64,000 nt of DNA from Stenotrophomonas cyclobalanopsidis (GTDB taxonomy: Bacteria; Pseudomonadota; Gammaproteobacteria; Xanthomonadales; Xanthomonadaceae). Location: NCBI RefSeq assembly GCF_008710035.1, contig NZ_VYKI01000002.1, positions 1-64,000 on the forward strand, read 5' to 3'. Each line of letters starts with the position of its first letter. Within the stretch, counting starts at the first letter, position 1. Below are positions 1-7,593 of the stretch, one piece after another. Position numbers and translations under genes: made by a program. The notes beneath the pieces are model-generated. The model saw only the letters and a list, made by a program, of their open reading frames with translations. It did no database searches and was not told the DNA's origin.

Positions 1-53
1 GGTCGGAGAAGTTGAACAGGTCACCAAGGTCGAGCAATTGCTGTTGGATGGGC

Positions 54-89
54 ACAAAAAATCCGATGCCAGAAGACTGGCATCGGATT
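54..89 (-). terminator. Rho-independent terminator of ppiD
   Basis: Perfect 11-bp inverted repeat at 60-70 and 79-89 around an 8-base loop. On the minus strand it is followed by a run of T. It lies about 75 bases past the ppiD stop. The first 53 bases of the window are too short to assign; a minus-strand frame is open there but no ribosome binding site is visible. Confidence 0.85.
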
Positions 90-163
90 CTGATTGGCCC
101 GGCTGCTTAAGTGAACAGCATTACGGCATCGCCGGGCCTTCTGCGTCCTGCTCGCCTTCCAGC

Positions 164-2119
164 TTACAGATTGGCTTCGGTGGTCTGCACCACGAACTTC
201 TTGCGCATCGCGTCGATGTAGGCCTTGGCTGCTGCCATGCCGTCGATCTGGCTCAACTGGTCCTTCAGCTGCTTCTGCTGTTCCGGCGTCACTTCCTTGA
301 TGTTGCCCGGGGTGACCTTGTTCACCACGAACACCAGTGCGTGGCCGTTGACGTCGACCTTGCCGTAGCTCGGCTTGCCTTCGGCCGGCACCGGGGCACT
401 GAAGATGGCGCGGTTGATTTCCGGGGTCGGCACCGGCTGGCTGCGCGGCAGGCCCGGCATCGGGCTGACCTGCAGCTTGTCGCTGGCCACCAGCGACTGC
501 AGGCTGGCACCGCCCTTCAGCTTGGCCAGCACGGCGTCAGCTGCCTTGTCGCTGGCCTGGCGCTGGCGGTCGGCACGGATCGCGGCGATGACCTGCTCAC
601 GGGCCTTGTCCAGCGGCAGCGCCTGTTCCGGGGTGTGCGCGGCCACACGGATCACGACACTGTGGTTGGTGCTGCCGCCCAGGGCGATTGGATCGCTGGC
701 GGTACCGTCCTGCACCATCACGTCGGAGAACGCCGAGCGCAGCACGGCCGGATCAGCGGCGATACCGCTGGCGGTGGCGCGGGTGATCGGGCCCAGGGTC
801 TGCACCGGCAGGTCGACCGACTTGGCTGCAGCAACGAGGTCGCTCGGGCTCTTGTTGATGGCATCGACCAGACGGCCGGCCAGATCGTTGAAGCCACGCT
901 CGCCGTCGGCCTTCAGCTGTTCGGCGGCCAGCACGTCACGCACTTCCTCGAACGACTTGCCTTCGCCACCGCGCACGGCCGCGACCTTGATGATGTGGTA
1001 ACCGAAGTCGGTCTTGACCGGACCGATCACGTCACCAGCCTTGGCAGCAAACAGTGCGTCCTCGAACGGCTTCACCATCGCGCCACGCTCGACCCAGCCC
1101 AGGTCACCGCCCTGGTCCTTGGAACCCGGGTCTTCCGAGTTGGCCTTGGCCAGCGCGGCGAAGTCGGCACCGGCGGCCTTGGCTTCGGTCGCCAGCTTGG
1201 CGGCCTTGGCTTCGGCACCGTCGCCGGTGATCAGGATGTGCGAGGCCTGGCGCTGTTCCGGTGTCGCGAACTTGGCCTTCTCTTCTTCATAGCGCTTGCG
1301 CAGGGTGGCCTCGTCGGCCGGCACTGGCGCCGGCAGGTTGGCACCGTTGAGTTCGACGTATTCCAGCGAGACCGATTCGGCCTGGCGGAAGTCCTTGCCG
1401 TGGCTGTCGTACCACTGCTTGATCTGCGCGTCGGTGACCGGCGCGGTATCGGCCGGCACTTCCGGCAGCGCGACCAGCTCTACGTCACGGGTCTCGCCCA
1501 GCAGCTTCAGCAGGCGCTCGGTCTCGGCCTGGGTGACGAAGCCCGAGTTCTGCAGGCCGGCCGGGATCACCGACTGCTGCAGGCTGGCACGCACTTCTTC
1601 CTGGAACTGCGACGGGGTACGCGGCGGATTGCCACCGCCCAGCGCCAACCGGTAGTTGTTCTCGTTGAATTTGCCATCGCTGCCGAGGAAGGCCGGGATG
1701 GTCATGATGTAGTCGCGCACGGCGCCGTCACCGACGACCACGCCGGCCTGTTCGCCCACCAGGCGCACGACCTGCTCGTCGATCAGCTGGTCAAGCACGG
1801 CCAGCTTGTTCTCCGTGCTCTCGAACGCGCGCGGGTCGAAGTTCTCGCCCTGCTGCTGGCGCTCACGCATGCGCTCCTGCTCGAAGCGGGTGCGGAAATC
1901 CTGCGCGCTGATCTCATGGTGCTGCCACAGCATGCGCACCGGCCACCACGACGGCGCCGAGCGCCACCAGGTCGGCGGTGCCGAAACCTTGGCCACGTTC
2001 TGTGCGCCGACACCACCGAGGTAGCTGTTGTCGATCACGAACAGGAACGGAATCATCAGCAGCCCCAGGATCACGGTGACGATCCAGCCTGAGGTCTTGT
2101 CGCGGAGTTTCTGCAGCAT
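164..2119 (-). CDS. ppiD: Peptidylprolyl isomerase PpiD, membrane-anchored periplasmic chaperone
   Basis: 651 residues, close to the roughly 620 of E. coli PpiD. A cytoplasmic start is followed by one membrane segment (about residues 11-29) and a long periplasmic part. The SurA-N-like region covers about 65-270. A parvulin domain follows at about 288-380, with SHILI (293-297), GGDLGW (337-342) and GYHIIK (373-378). Members of this family sit near the Sec translocon and help newly exported outer-membrane proteins fold. The gene lies downstream of lon, hupB and a tRNA cluster on the same strand, an order shared with other xanthomonads and much like E. coli clpP-clpX-lon-hupB-ppiD. Odd point: a tryptophan-rich stretch (W51, W52, W58, W59, W65) directly after the membrane segment. 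The identification is secure; its chaperone role is taken from the family. Confidence 0.95.
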   Translation of the reverse strand: MLQKLRDKTSGWIVTVILGLLMIPFLFVIDNSYLGGVGAQNVAKVSAPPTWWRSAPSWWPVRMLWQHHEISAQDFRTRFEQERMRERQQQGENFDPRAFESTENKLAVLDQLIDEQVVRLVGEQAGVVVGDGAVRDYIMTIPAFLGSDGKFNENNYRLALGGGNPPRTPSQFQEEVRASLQQSVIPAGLQNSGFVTQAETERLLKLLGETRDVELVALPEVPADTAPVTDAQIKQWYDSHGKDFRQAESVSLEYVELNGANLPAPVPADEATLRKRYEEEKAKFATPEQRQASHILITGDGAEAKAAKLATEAKAAGADFAALAKANSEDPGSKDQGGDLGWVERGAMVKPFEDALFAAKAGDVIGPVKTDFGYHIIKVAAVRGGEGKSFEEVRDVLAAEQLKADGERGFNDLAGRLVDAINKSPSDLVAAAKSVDLPVQTLGPITRATASGIAADPAVLRSAFSDVMVQDGTASDPIALGGSTNHSVVIRVAAHTPEQALPLDKAREQVIAAIRADRQRQASDKAADAVLAKLKGGASLQSLVASDKLQVSPMPGLPRSQPVPTPEINRAIFSAPVPAEGKPSYGKVDVNGHALVFVVNKVTPGNIKEVTPEQQKQLKDQLSQIDGMAAAKAYIDAMRKKFVVQTTEANL

Positions 2120-2345
2120 GGTGAGGAATCACATGGCCTGATTGGCGAGCCCGGCAGTGTAACCCGCTTCGCGGCCCGCACCAAAAACGGCCCGGAGGCA
2201 GGCGGGACAAGGATCTGCGCCGCATGCGCGGCATCCACGCCATGCCTGCGCTGGGCGCAGACGCGGCAGCCGGCGCATACTGGCCGGTCAGATGGGCGGC
2301 AGGCCTCGGCTGCAGCGCGTCACAGGCACAAGGAGGACCCCGTCC

Positions 2346-3308
2346 ATGCGCATCCTGGTCACCGGCGCCTCCGGCTTCGTGGGGGGCGCCCTGCTGCGCC
2401 GCCTTGCCGACGTGCCAGGCGTGCAGGCCTTCGGTGTCGCCCGCCGCCCGCTCGCCCTGCCCAATTACGCCGCGCGCGACCTGTCGCAGCCGTTCGAACT
2501 GCCGTTCCGGCCCGATGTGGTGGTGCATGCCGCCGCCCGCGTAGCCCCATGGGGCAGCCCGGCGCAGTTCCGCCAGCAGAACGTGGACACCACCGCACAG
2601 GTGATCGAGTTCTGCCGCCGCGCCGGCCATCCGCGCCTGCTGCTGGTCTCCAGCACCGCGGTGTTCTACCAAGAGACGCACCAGCATGACCTGGACGAGG
2701 ACAGCCCGATCGGTCCGGTCTTCCTGAATGAATACGCGCGCAGCAAGGCCGAGGCCGAGCGCCTGCTGGCCCGCTACGACGGCCCGTCCTGCATCCTGCG
2801 CCCACGCGCGGTGTTCGGCCCCGGTGACACCGTACTGCTGCCGCGCCTGCTGGCGGCCGCGCGCCGCGGCGGCGTGCCGCTGCTGGTCAGCCCCGGTGGT
2901 CCGCCACGGATGGACCTGATCCACATCGACACGTTGGTGGAGTACCTGCTGCGCGCCGCGCAGGCCCCGCGGCTCGGCCCGGCCTACAACCTGACCAATG
3001 CCGCCCCGGTGGACCTGCACGCCCTGCTGCAGCGTTTGCTGGCCGCCCTGCAGCTGCCAGCCCCACGCCGCCGCGTGCCGACCGGGCTGGCCCTGCGCGC
3101 AGCCAGCGTGATCGAAGCCGGCTGGCGTGTCCTGCGCCTGCGCAGCGAACCACCAGTCACCCGCTTCGGCGTGGCCGCCTTCGCCTATTCAAAAACCTTC
3201 AATCCGCAGCGCATGCTGGCCGACCTGGGACCACCACGGGTTTCGCTGGAGGACGCTATCGAGCGCTTCATCAGCGAACAGCGTGCGCAATGGGAGGCCT
3301 TAGCCTGA
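2346..3308 (+). CDS. NAD-dependent epimerase/dehydrogenase (extended SDR, 3-beta-HSD-like)
   Basis: 320 residues. The Rossmann motif GASGFVG is at 7-13 and the catalytic Y130-x3-K134 is preceded by S/T at 103-104, as in extended short-chain dehydrogenases. The start at 2346 is chosen because AAGGAGGA lies about 9 bases upstream; an in-frame upstream ATG at 2292 has no such site. The 3-prime end overlaps the next gene by 19 bases, so this is the first gene of a four-gene operon with two glycosyltransferases. Members of this fold act on nucleotide sugars or on sterol/beta-hydroxy-acid-like lipids, and the substrate cannot be decided from sequence. Because the neighbours modify lipids, I infer a reductase or epimerase step in making a glycosylated lipid. 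Confidence 0.85.
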   Translation: MRILVTGASGFVGGALLRRLADVPGVQAFGVARRPLALPNYAARDLSQPFELPFRPDVVVHAAARVAPWGSPAQFRQQNVDTTAQVIEFCRRAGHPRLLLVSSTAVFYQETHQHDLDEDSPIGPVFLNEYARSKAEAERLLARYDGPSCILRPRAVFGPGDTVLLPRLLAAARRGGVPLLVSPGGPPRMDLIHIDTLVEYLLRAAQAPRLGPAYNLTNAAPVDLHALLQRLLAALQLPAPRRRVPTGLALRAASVIEAGWRVLRLRSEPPVTRFGVAAFAYSKTFNPQRMLADLGPPRVSLEDAIERFISEQRAQWEALA

Positions 3309-4474
3309 ACGGGATAATCCTGACCAGCCTGCTGCTGGCGGCCCTGTACCTGCTGCTGATGGGCCTGAAGTCCGCCGGCGCCCTGCGCATCCTCGGCCAG
3401 CGTCCGCCCCGGCAGCAGGCGCCCGCCGGCTACGACGGCCGCGGCGTGGCCATCCTGCAGCCCATCCTCGGCGGCGACCCGCTGCTGGCGCAGGTGCTGC
3501 AGCACAATCTGCAGACGCTGCCCGGCGCGCATTTCCACTGGTTGCTGGATGAGGCCGACGCCATCGGACGGGCGACTGCGGACGCGCTGTACGCGGCACA
3601 CCCCGGCCACCAGATCACTCGCCTGATTTATCCGGCTGCACCGGAAGGGACCAACCCGAAGACCTTCAAGCTGGACGCGGTGCTGCCCCAGGTGCGCGAA
3701 CCGATGCTGCTGGTGCTGGACGACGATGCACGCCTGTCGGCGGCAGCGCTGGCGCAGCTGGTCGATGAACTGGGCGCGGCCGACGCCGATCTGGTCACCG
3801 CCCTGCCCTGCTCCCGCGACGACGGCGCGCGCGGCGCACGGCTGATGGCGCAGTTCGTCAACAACAATGCGGTGCTGACCTACCTCGGCCTGCTGCCGTG
3901 GCTGCCGCCGCTGTCGATCAACGGCATGTGCTACGCGCTGCGCAGCGAACGCCTGCGTGAGCTGGGCGGATTCACCCCGCTGCTGCGGATGCTGGCCGAC
4001 GACTTGGCGCTGGCCCGCGCGCTGCGCCGACAGGGGGCGCGCCTGTTCCAGTCCACCGCGCCCGTGGAAGTGCAGACGCATGTGCCGACGCTGCAGCGCT
4101 ACCGCCAGCAGATGCACCGCTGGATGTTGTTTGCGGTGCTGCTGCTGCGCGATGAATCACCGCGTCTGCGCCTGTTGATCGGCGTGCTGCATGGTCTGCC
4201 GCCGCTGCTGCTGTGGGCGTTGCTGGTGCTGGCCGTGCTACCGCCGATCGGGCCTCCGGCGCTCGTTGCCGCGCTGGTGCTGGTGCTGCGCGCAGGCCTG
4301 CTGCTGCACCTGCAACGCCGCGCCGGCGTCCGCGCCCGACATCGTCCGCTGGCCTCGCTGCTGGCCGAACTGCTGCAGCCCCTGCATCTACTGCATGCGG
4401 CCTGCGTGCGGCGCATCCGCTGGCGCACCCGGCTTTACCTGGTGCGGGCCAATGATGATTTCCAGGGCGGCTGA
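3290..4474 (+). CDS. Family 2 glycosyltransferase, HpnI/ceramide-glucosyltransferase-like
   Basis: 394 residues. One N-terminal membrane segment (about 8-26) is followed by a GT2 catalytic domain with the metal-binding DDD at 144-146, DD at 237-238 and QxxRW at 274-278, then two or three hydrophobic segments (about 294-340). This layout is that of ceramide glucosyltransferases and the hopanoid-associated enzyme HpnI. Those enzymes transfer a sugar from a nucleotide donor to a membrane lipid at the cytoplasmic face. The start overlaps the end of the epimerase gene and the stop is 4 bases from the next ATG, so translation is probably coupled. No squalene-hopene cyclase or other hpn gene is in the window, so a hopanoid acceptor is only one possibility. 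Confidence 0.85.
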   Translation: MGGLSLNGIILTSLLLAALYLLLMGLKSAGALRILGQRPPRQQAPAGYDGRGVAILQPILGGDPLLAQVLQHNLQTLPGAHFHWLLDEADAIGRATADALYAAHPGHQITRLIYPAAPEGTNPKTFKLDAVLPQVREPMLLVLDDDARLSAAALAQLVDELGAADADLVTALPCSRDDGARGARLMAQFVNNNAVLTYLGLLPWLPPLSINGMCYALRSERLRELGGFTPLLRMLADDLALARALRRQGARLFQSTAPVEVQTHVPTLQRYRQQMHRWMLFAVLLLRDESPRLRLLIGVLHGLPPLLLWALLVLAVLPPIGPPALVAALVLVLRAGLLLHLQRRAGVRARHRPLASLLAELLQPLHLLHAACVRRIRWRTRLYLVRANDDFQGG

Positions 4475-4478
4475 GCCG

Positions 4479-5057
4479 ATGCCCACGCCCGCACCGCAAC
4501 TGCAATTGGCCTTCCTCACCGGGCAGAGCGATCCGGCGCGCTGTGCGCTGAGCCCGCTGCAACGCGCGTTCGGCGATGCCCTGCTGGCACCGGGCCGGGT
4601 GCTGTATCCCTGCAATTTCCCTTACGACGCCGCCACGCCCGAGCACAGGCCCGCCGCGCGGCTGGCGGCCAGCTGGCACAACAGCCGCCACTACCTGCGC
4701 TCGCGCCAGCAGGGTTTTGCCGCAACGCACGCGCCGGCACTGGCCCAGCTGCTGGACGCCGCACCGCACACCCTGCTGCTGGTGGGCAGCTGCGGCCTGG
4801 AACTGCTGGCCAACCTGGCCCTGCCGCCGGCCCTGGCGCAGCGCTGCAGCGTGCTGGCCTACGGGCCGGTCGCACGCCGCGCACCCGCGGTCGCCCACCT
4901 GCAGATCCTGGTGGGCCGCCAGGACTGGATCTCGCGGCTGGGCTGGCGCGGTGCACGGCAGTGGGTCGACAGCGGCCACCTGGACTATCTGCAGCAGCCG
5001 GACGTGCTGGCCATCGCCCGCGACCTGGCCGCGCGCCTGCAGCAGGAACACGCATGA
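4479..5057 (+). CDS. Small alpha/beta-hydrolase-like protein of unknown function
   Basis: 192 residues, start at 4479 just after the preceding stop. I do not recognise a named family. The protein has a strand-turn-helix resembling a nucleophile elbow (VGSCGLE, C105), then late in the chain a strand followed by D149 (VGRQDW) and a GHLDYL motif with H167. Together this suggests an alpha/beta-hydrolase fold with cysteine in the usual serine position. There is no signal peptide or membrane segment. The last bases (ATGA at 5054-5057) overlap the start of the CrtX-like glycosyltransferase, so it belongs to the same operon. It could be an acyltransferase, esterase or thioesterase acting on the same lipid, but the function is not established. 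Confidence 0.75.
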   Translation: MPTPAPQLQLAFLTGQSDPARCALSPLQRAFGDALLAPGRVLYPCNFPYDAATPEHRPAARLAASWHNSRHYLRSRQQGFAATHAPALAQLLDAAPHTLLLVGSCGLELLANLALPPALAQRCSVLAYGPVARRAPAVAHLQILVGRQDWISRLGWRGARQWVDSGHLDYLQQPDVLAIARDLAARLQQEHA

Positions 5058-6289
5058 AGATCGAACTGCTCGCCCCGCCCTACAGCGGCCACCTGCACCC
5101 GATCCTCGCCATCGCCCGCCAGCTGCAGCCGCAGCATGACGTGACCGTACTGAGCACGCCCGGCGCACAGGCGGCGATCTCGGCCAGCGGGCTCAACGGT
5201 GGCGTGCTGCTGTCGGCGGACCAGGAAGCAGCGCTGTGGCAGATCGCCAACCCGCCGAAGCCGGTCAAGGCCAACCCGCTGCGACTGCACGCGCAATTGA
5301 CCCAGGCGCTGCGGCTGATGGAGCAGATGCGGCAGGCGCTGCAGCAGCGCTGGCAGCACGCGCGCCCGGATCTGGCCATCGTCGATTTCACCCTGCCGCC
5401 GGCGGGCCTGCTGGCGGCCGAGCTCGGCATCCGCTGGTGGACCAGCCTGCCCTCGCCCTGCGTGCTGGACTGCGTGGATGGCCCGCCGCCGTATCTGGGC
5501 GGCCAGGGCCCGGCGCGCACGGGCTGGCAGGCGCTGCAGCACGCAGGCGGCCGACAGTTGACCCGGCTGTTCAAACGCGGGGTGCACGCCTGGCAGCGCT
5601 CGGCGATGCAGCGGCTGGGCGTGCCGTCGATCTATCGCAGCGATGGCAGCGAACGCGTGTATTCCGATGAATGCATTCTCGCCCTGGGCGTGCCGGAGTT
5701 GGAATTCCCGCGCACCTGGCCACGCGCGCTGCAGTTCATCGGGCCGATGCTGCACACCCCGGCCAGCACGCACGCGGCGCCGCCGTTCGTGGATGGCGCG
5801 CGGCACCTGCTGGTCACCGCCGGCACCCACCAGGACTGGATCAAGCCGCGCCTGGCCGAGGCGGCAGCGACGCTGGCGGCGCTGCACCCGCAGTGGCAGA
5901 TCCACGTCAGCGACGGCCACCAGCATGAAACAAGCGATGCATTGCAGCCGCTGCCGAACCTGCACCGGCTGCCATTCGTCGATTACGCACGCCACCTGCA
6001 CCGCTATGACTGCGTGCTGCACCACGGTGGCGCCGGCGTGATGTACCACGCACTGCGCGCCGGCGTGCCATCCCTGGTCCATCCGCTGGATTACGACCAG
6101 TTCGACCACGCTGCGCGATTGCAGGACGCAGGCGCAGGGCTGTGGCTGCGCGATCTGGACCAGCTGCCGGCGCTGTTCGCACGCGCGCTGCAGCCAGATG
6201 CGTTCCCGGGCCTGGCCGCGCTGCAGGCGGCCGTGCAGCGGCATCTCGCGGTGGAAGCGGTGCTCGACCGCGTCGAGTCGCTGCGGTAG
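5054..6289 (+). CDS. Family 1 glycosyltransferase, CrtX/MGT-like
   Basis: 411 residues with the two-Rossmann GT-B architecture. The N-terminal APPYSGHLHPI holds the acceptor-side base H13. The C-terminal donor-binding region has HHGGAG (323-328) and DYDQFDHA (346-353), as in zeaxanthin glucosyltransferase CrtX and macrolide glycosyltransferases. Such enzymes glycosylate hydroxylated hydrophobic acceptors using UDP-sugars. The start codon overlaps the stop of the preceding gene (ATGA). The stop codon TAG itself lies inside a GTAG-type REP palindrome (6286-6308). No crt carotenoid genes are nearby, so the acceptor is unknown. Two different lipid-type glycosyltransferases in one operon suggest a disaccharide or doubly modified lipid. 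Confidence 0.85.
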   Translation: MKIELLAPPYSGHLHPILAIARQLQPQHDVTVLSTPGAQAAISASGLNGGVLLSADQEAALWQIANPPKPVKANPLRLHAQLTQALRLMEQMRQALQQRWQHARPDLAIVDFTLPPAGLLAAELGIRWWTSLPSPCVLDCVDGPPPYLGGQGPARTGWQALQHAGGRQLTRLFKRGVHAWQRSAMQRLGVPSIYRSDGSERVYSDECILALGVPELEFPRTWPRALQFIGPMLHTPASTHAAPPFVDGARHLLVTAGTHQDWIKPRLAEAAATLAALHPQWQIHVSDGHQHETSDALQPLPNLHRLPFVDYARHLHRYDCVLHHGGAGVMYHALRAGVPSLVHPLDYDQFDHAARLQDAGAGLWLRDLDQLPALFARALQPDAFPGLAALQAAVQRHLAVEAVLDRVESLR

Positions 6290-6308
6290 CGCCGGGCCAT
6301 GCCCGGCG
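6286..6308 (+). repeat. GTAG-type REP (SMAG-like) palindrome
   Basis: 23-base element starting GTAG with the GCCGGGC/GCCCGGC stem. Its TAG is the stop codon of the upstream glycosyltransferase gene. Confidence 0.85.
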
Positions 6309-6320
6309 TAGATCGACCCC

Positions 6321-6360
6321 GAAAAAGCAAAATGCCCGCAGGTCCAGGACCGACGGGCAT
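6321..6360 (-). terminator. Terminator of the hupB-tRNA-Val-tRNA-Asp unit
   Basis: On the minus strand the arms at 6354-6360 and 6332-6338 pair (GATGCCCG with CGGGCAT), with an inner GGTCC/GGACC stem, and T-rich sequence follows. It lies just past the last tRNA-Asp. Confidence 0.7.
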
Positions 6361-6384
6361 CTTCGTTGACACTTCAAACTCTGC

Positions 6385-6461
6385 TGGCGGAGCGGACGGG
6401 ACTCGAACCCGCGACCTCCGGCGTGACAGGCCAGCATTCTAACCAGCTGAACTACCGCTCC
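6385..6461 (-). tRNA. tRNA-Asp (GTC), copy 5 in transcription order
   Basis: 77 bases including an encoded CCA. The anticodon loop CTGTCAC gives anticodon GTC. It looks identical to the four copies upstream. Confidence 0.97.
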
Positions 6462-6490
6462 ACATGGGCAGAACTTGTCGGGATCCGGGA

Positions 6491-6567
6491 TGGCGGAGCG
6501 GACGGGACTCGAACCCGCGACCTCCGGCGTGACAGGCCAGCATTCTAACCAGCTGAACTACCGCTCC
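6491..6567 (-). tRNA. tRNA-Asp (GTC), copy 4
   Basis: 77 bases with encoded CCA and anticodon GTC. It is separated from its neighbours by about 30-base spacers of unrelated sequence. Confidence 0.97.
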
Positions 6568-6598
6568 ACAGCACTTCCAGATACCCCTGCTTGCAACT

Positions 6599-6675
6599 TG
6601 GCGGAGCGGACGGGACTCGAACCCGCGACCTCCGGCGTGACAGGCCAGCATTCTAACCAGCTGAACTACCGCTCC
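6599..6675 (-). tRNA. tRNA-Asp (GTC), copy 3
   Basis: 77 bases, same sequence and anticodon as the other copies, CCA encoded. Confidence 0.97.
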
Positions 6676-6756
6676 ACGTTTGCTGCAAACCTTTCTGTCT
6701 CCCCCGGCAGAGGCCGGTTGAAACAAGGCGCCCGGTTGCCCGGAAGCCCTTGAAAC

Positions 6757-6833
6757 TGGCGGAGCGGACGGGACTCGAACCCGCGACCTCCGGCGTGACA
6801 GGCCAGCATTCTAACCAGCTGAACTACCGCTCC
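6757..6833 (-). tRNA. tRNA-Asp (GTC), copy 2
   Basis: 77 bases, same sequence and anticodon as the other copies. The spacers on both sides are about 80 bases. Confidence 0.97.
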
Positions 6834-6912
6834 AGTTGTGTTGCTGTTTTCCCGCAGGGCGAACCCTTGAAGAAAACAAAGCCCCCAGTCGCCCAGGGGC
6901 CTCGCATCAAAG

Positions 6913-6989
6913 TGGCGGAGCGGACGGGACTCGAACCCGCGACCTCCGGCGTGACAGGCCAGCATTCTAACCAGCTGAACTACCGCTCC
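6913..6989 (-). tRNA. tRNA-Asp (GTC), copy 1
   Basis: 77 bases, anticodon GTC, CCA encoded. It is the first Asp copy after tRNA-Val. Confidence 0.97.
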
Positions 6990-7015
6990 ACACTTGAACT
7001 TTTACTGCGGTGCTG

Positions 7016-7090
7016 TGGTGGGTGCTGAGGGTTTCGAACCCCCGACCCTCTCCGTGTAAAGGAGACGCTCTACCGCTGAGCTAAGCACCC
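7016..7090 (-). tRNA. tRNA-Val (TAC)
   Basis: 75 bases with encoded CCA. The anticodon loop TTTACAC gives TAC. Its 5-prime end is only 11 bases after the hupB stop and no terminator lies between, so it is probably processed from the hupB transcript. Confidence 0.96.
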
Positions 7091-7101
7091 CAGCTAGCCG
7101 C

Positions 7102-7374
7102 TTAGTTTACAGCATCCTTCAGGGCCTTACCAGCCTTGAACGACGGATTCTTCGAAGCAGCGATCTTGATGGTGTCGCCGGTCTTCGGGTTGCGGCCGGT
7201 GCGGGCAGCACGGTCGCGGACCTGGAAGGTACCGAAGCCAACCAGGGTGACCGCATCGCCGTCCTTCAGCGCCTTGGTGACGGCAGCAACGACGGCATCG
7301 ACAGCGCGGCTGGACTCGGCCTTGGTCAGGTCGGCGGCTTCAGCAACGGCATCGATCAATTCGGTCTTGTTCAT
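7102..7374 (-). CDS. hupB: DNA-binding protein HU (beta-type)
   Basis: 90 residues, the usual HU length. It begins [11 protein letters not shown] and carries the DNA-binding arm around GRNPKTG with the [14 protein letters not shown] end. HU is a dimeric nucleoid protein that bends DNA. The start at 7374 follows AAGGAG; the longer in-frame extension upstream lacks support. The position after lon and before ppiD is conserved in proteobacteria. Only 11 bases separate its stop from tRNA-Val. A candidate promoter lies at 7516-7544, and a 9-bp perfect inverted repeat sits in the leader at 7475-7498. Confidence 0.97.
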   Translation of the reverse strand: MNKTELIDAVAEAADLTKAESSRAVDAVVAAVTKALKDGDAVTLVGFGTFQVRDRAARTGRNPKTGDTIKIAASKNPSFKAGKALKDAVN

Positions 7375-7474
7375 TCTGTACAACTCCTTTGGCGGTGGGT
7401 TCCGCTTATTCGACAGGGAAGCAACCGCACGCGATGCGCACACGGCCGCCATGTGGAAACTGTTCGCCGAATTC

Positions 7475-7498
7475 AGTGATCGCCACACTGCGATCACT
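7475..7498. promoter_or_regulatory. 9-bp perfect inverted repeat in the hupB leader
   Basis: AGTGATCGC and GCGATCACT flank a 6-base spacer. The repeat lies between the candidate promoter and the hupB start, so it could be an operator just past the promoter or a leader-mRNA hairpin. Confidence 0.5.
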
Positions 7499-7515
7499 CA
7501 TTCGCGGGTGCTGCT

Positions 7516-7544
7516 TTTATACCAGCGCCCCTACCCCCACGCAA
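7516..7544 (-). promoter_or_regulatory. Candidate sigma-70 promoter of hupB
   Basis: On the minus strand, TTGCGT (plus 7539-7544) and TATAAA (plus 7516-7521) are spaced by 17 bases. The -10 match is good and the -35 match is poor. Confidence 0.5.
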
Positions 7545-7593
7545 GGTGGAAAGCCAGCAACGACGCGGGTTTCGGGCATTTCGACCGCGCGCG

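Noticed and set aside
38..2092. 684-residue open frame on the plus strand opposite ppiD
   Set aside because: It is an antisense shadow from high GC content: no domain, no ribosome binding site, and it overlaps a strongly conserved gene along its full length.
2346..6289. Hopanoid (hpn) cluster
   Set aside because: Only one gene resembles HpnI. No squalene-hopene cyclase, HpnH, HpnG or HpnN-like gene is present.
6385..6989. Regularly repeated 77-base units that could suggest a CRISPR-like array
   Set aside because: Each unit folds as tRNA-Asp with encoded CCA; the spacers vary from about 30 to 80 bases and no cas gene is near.
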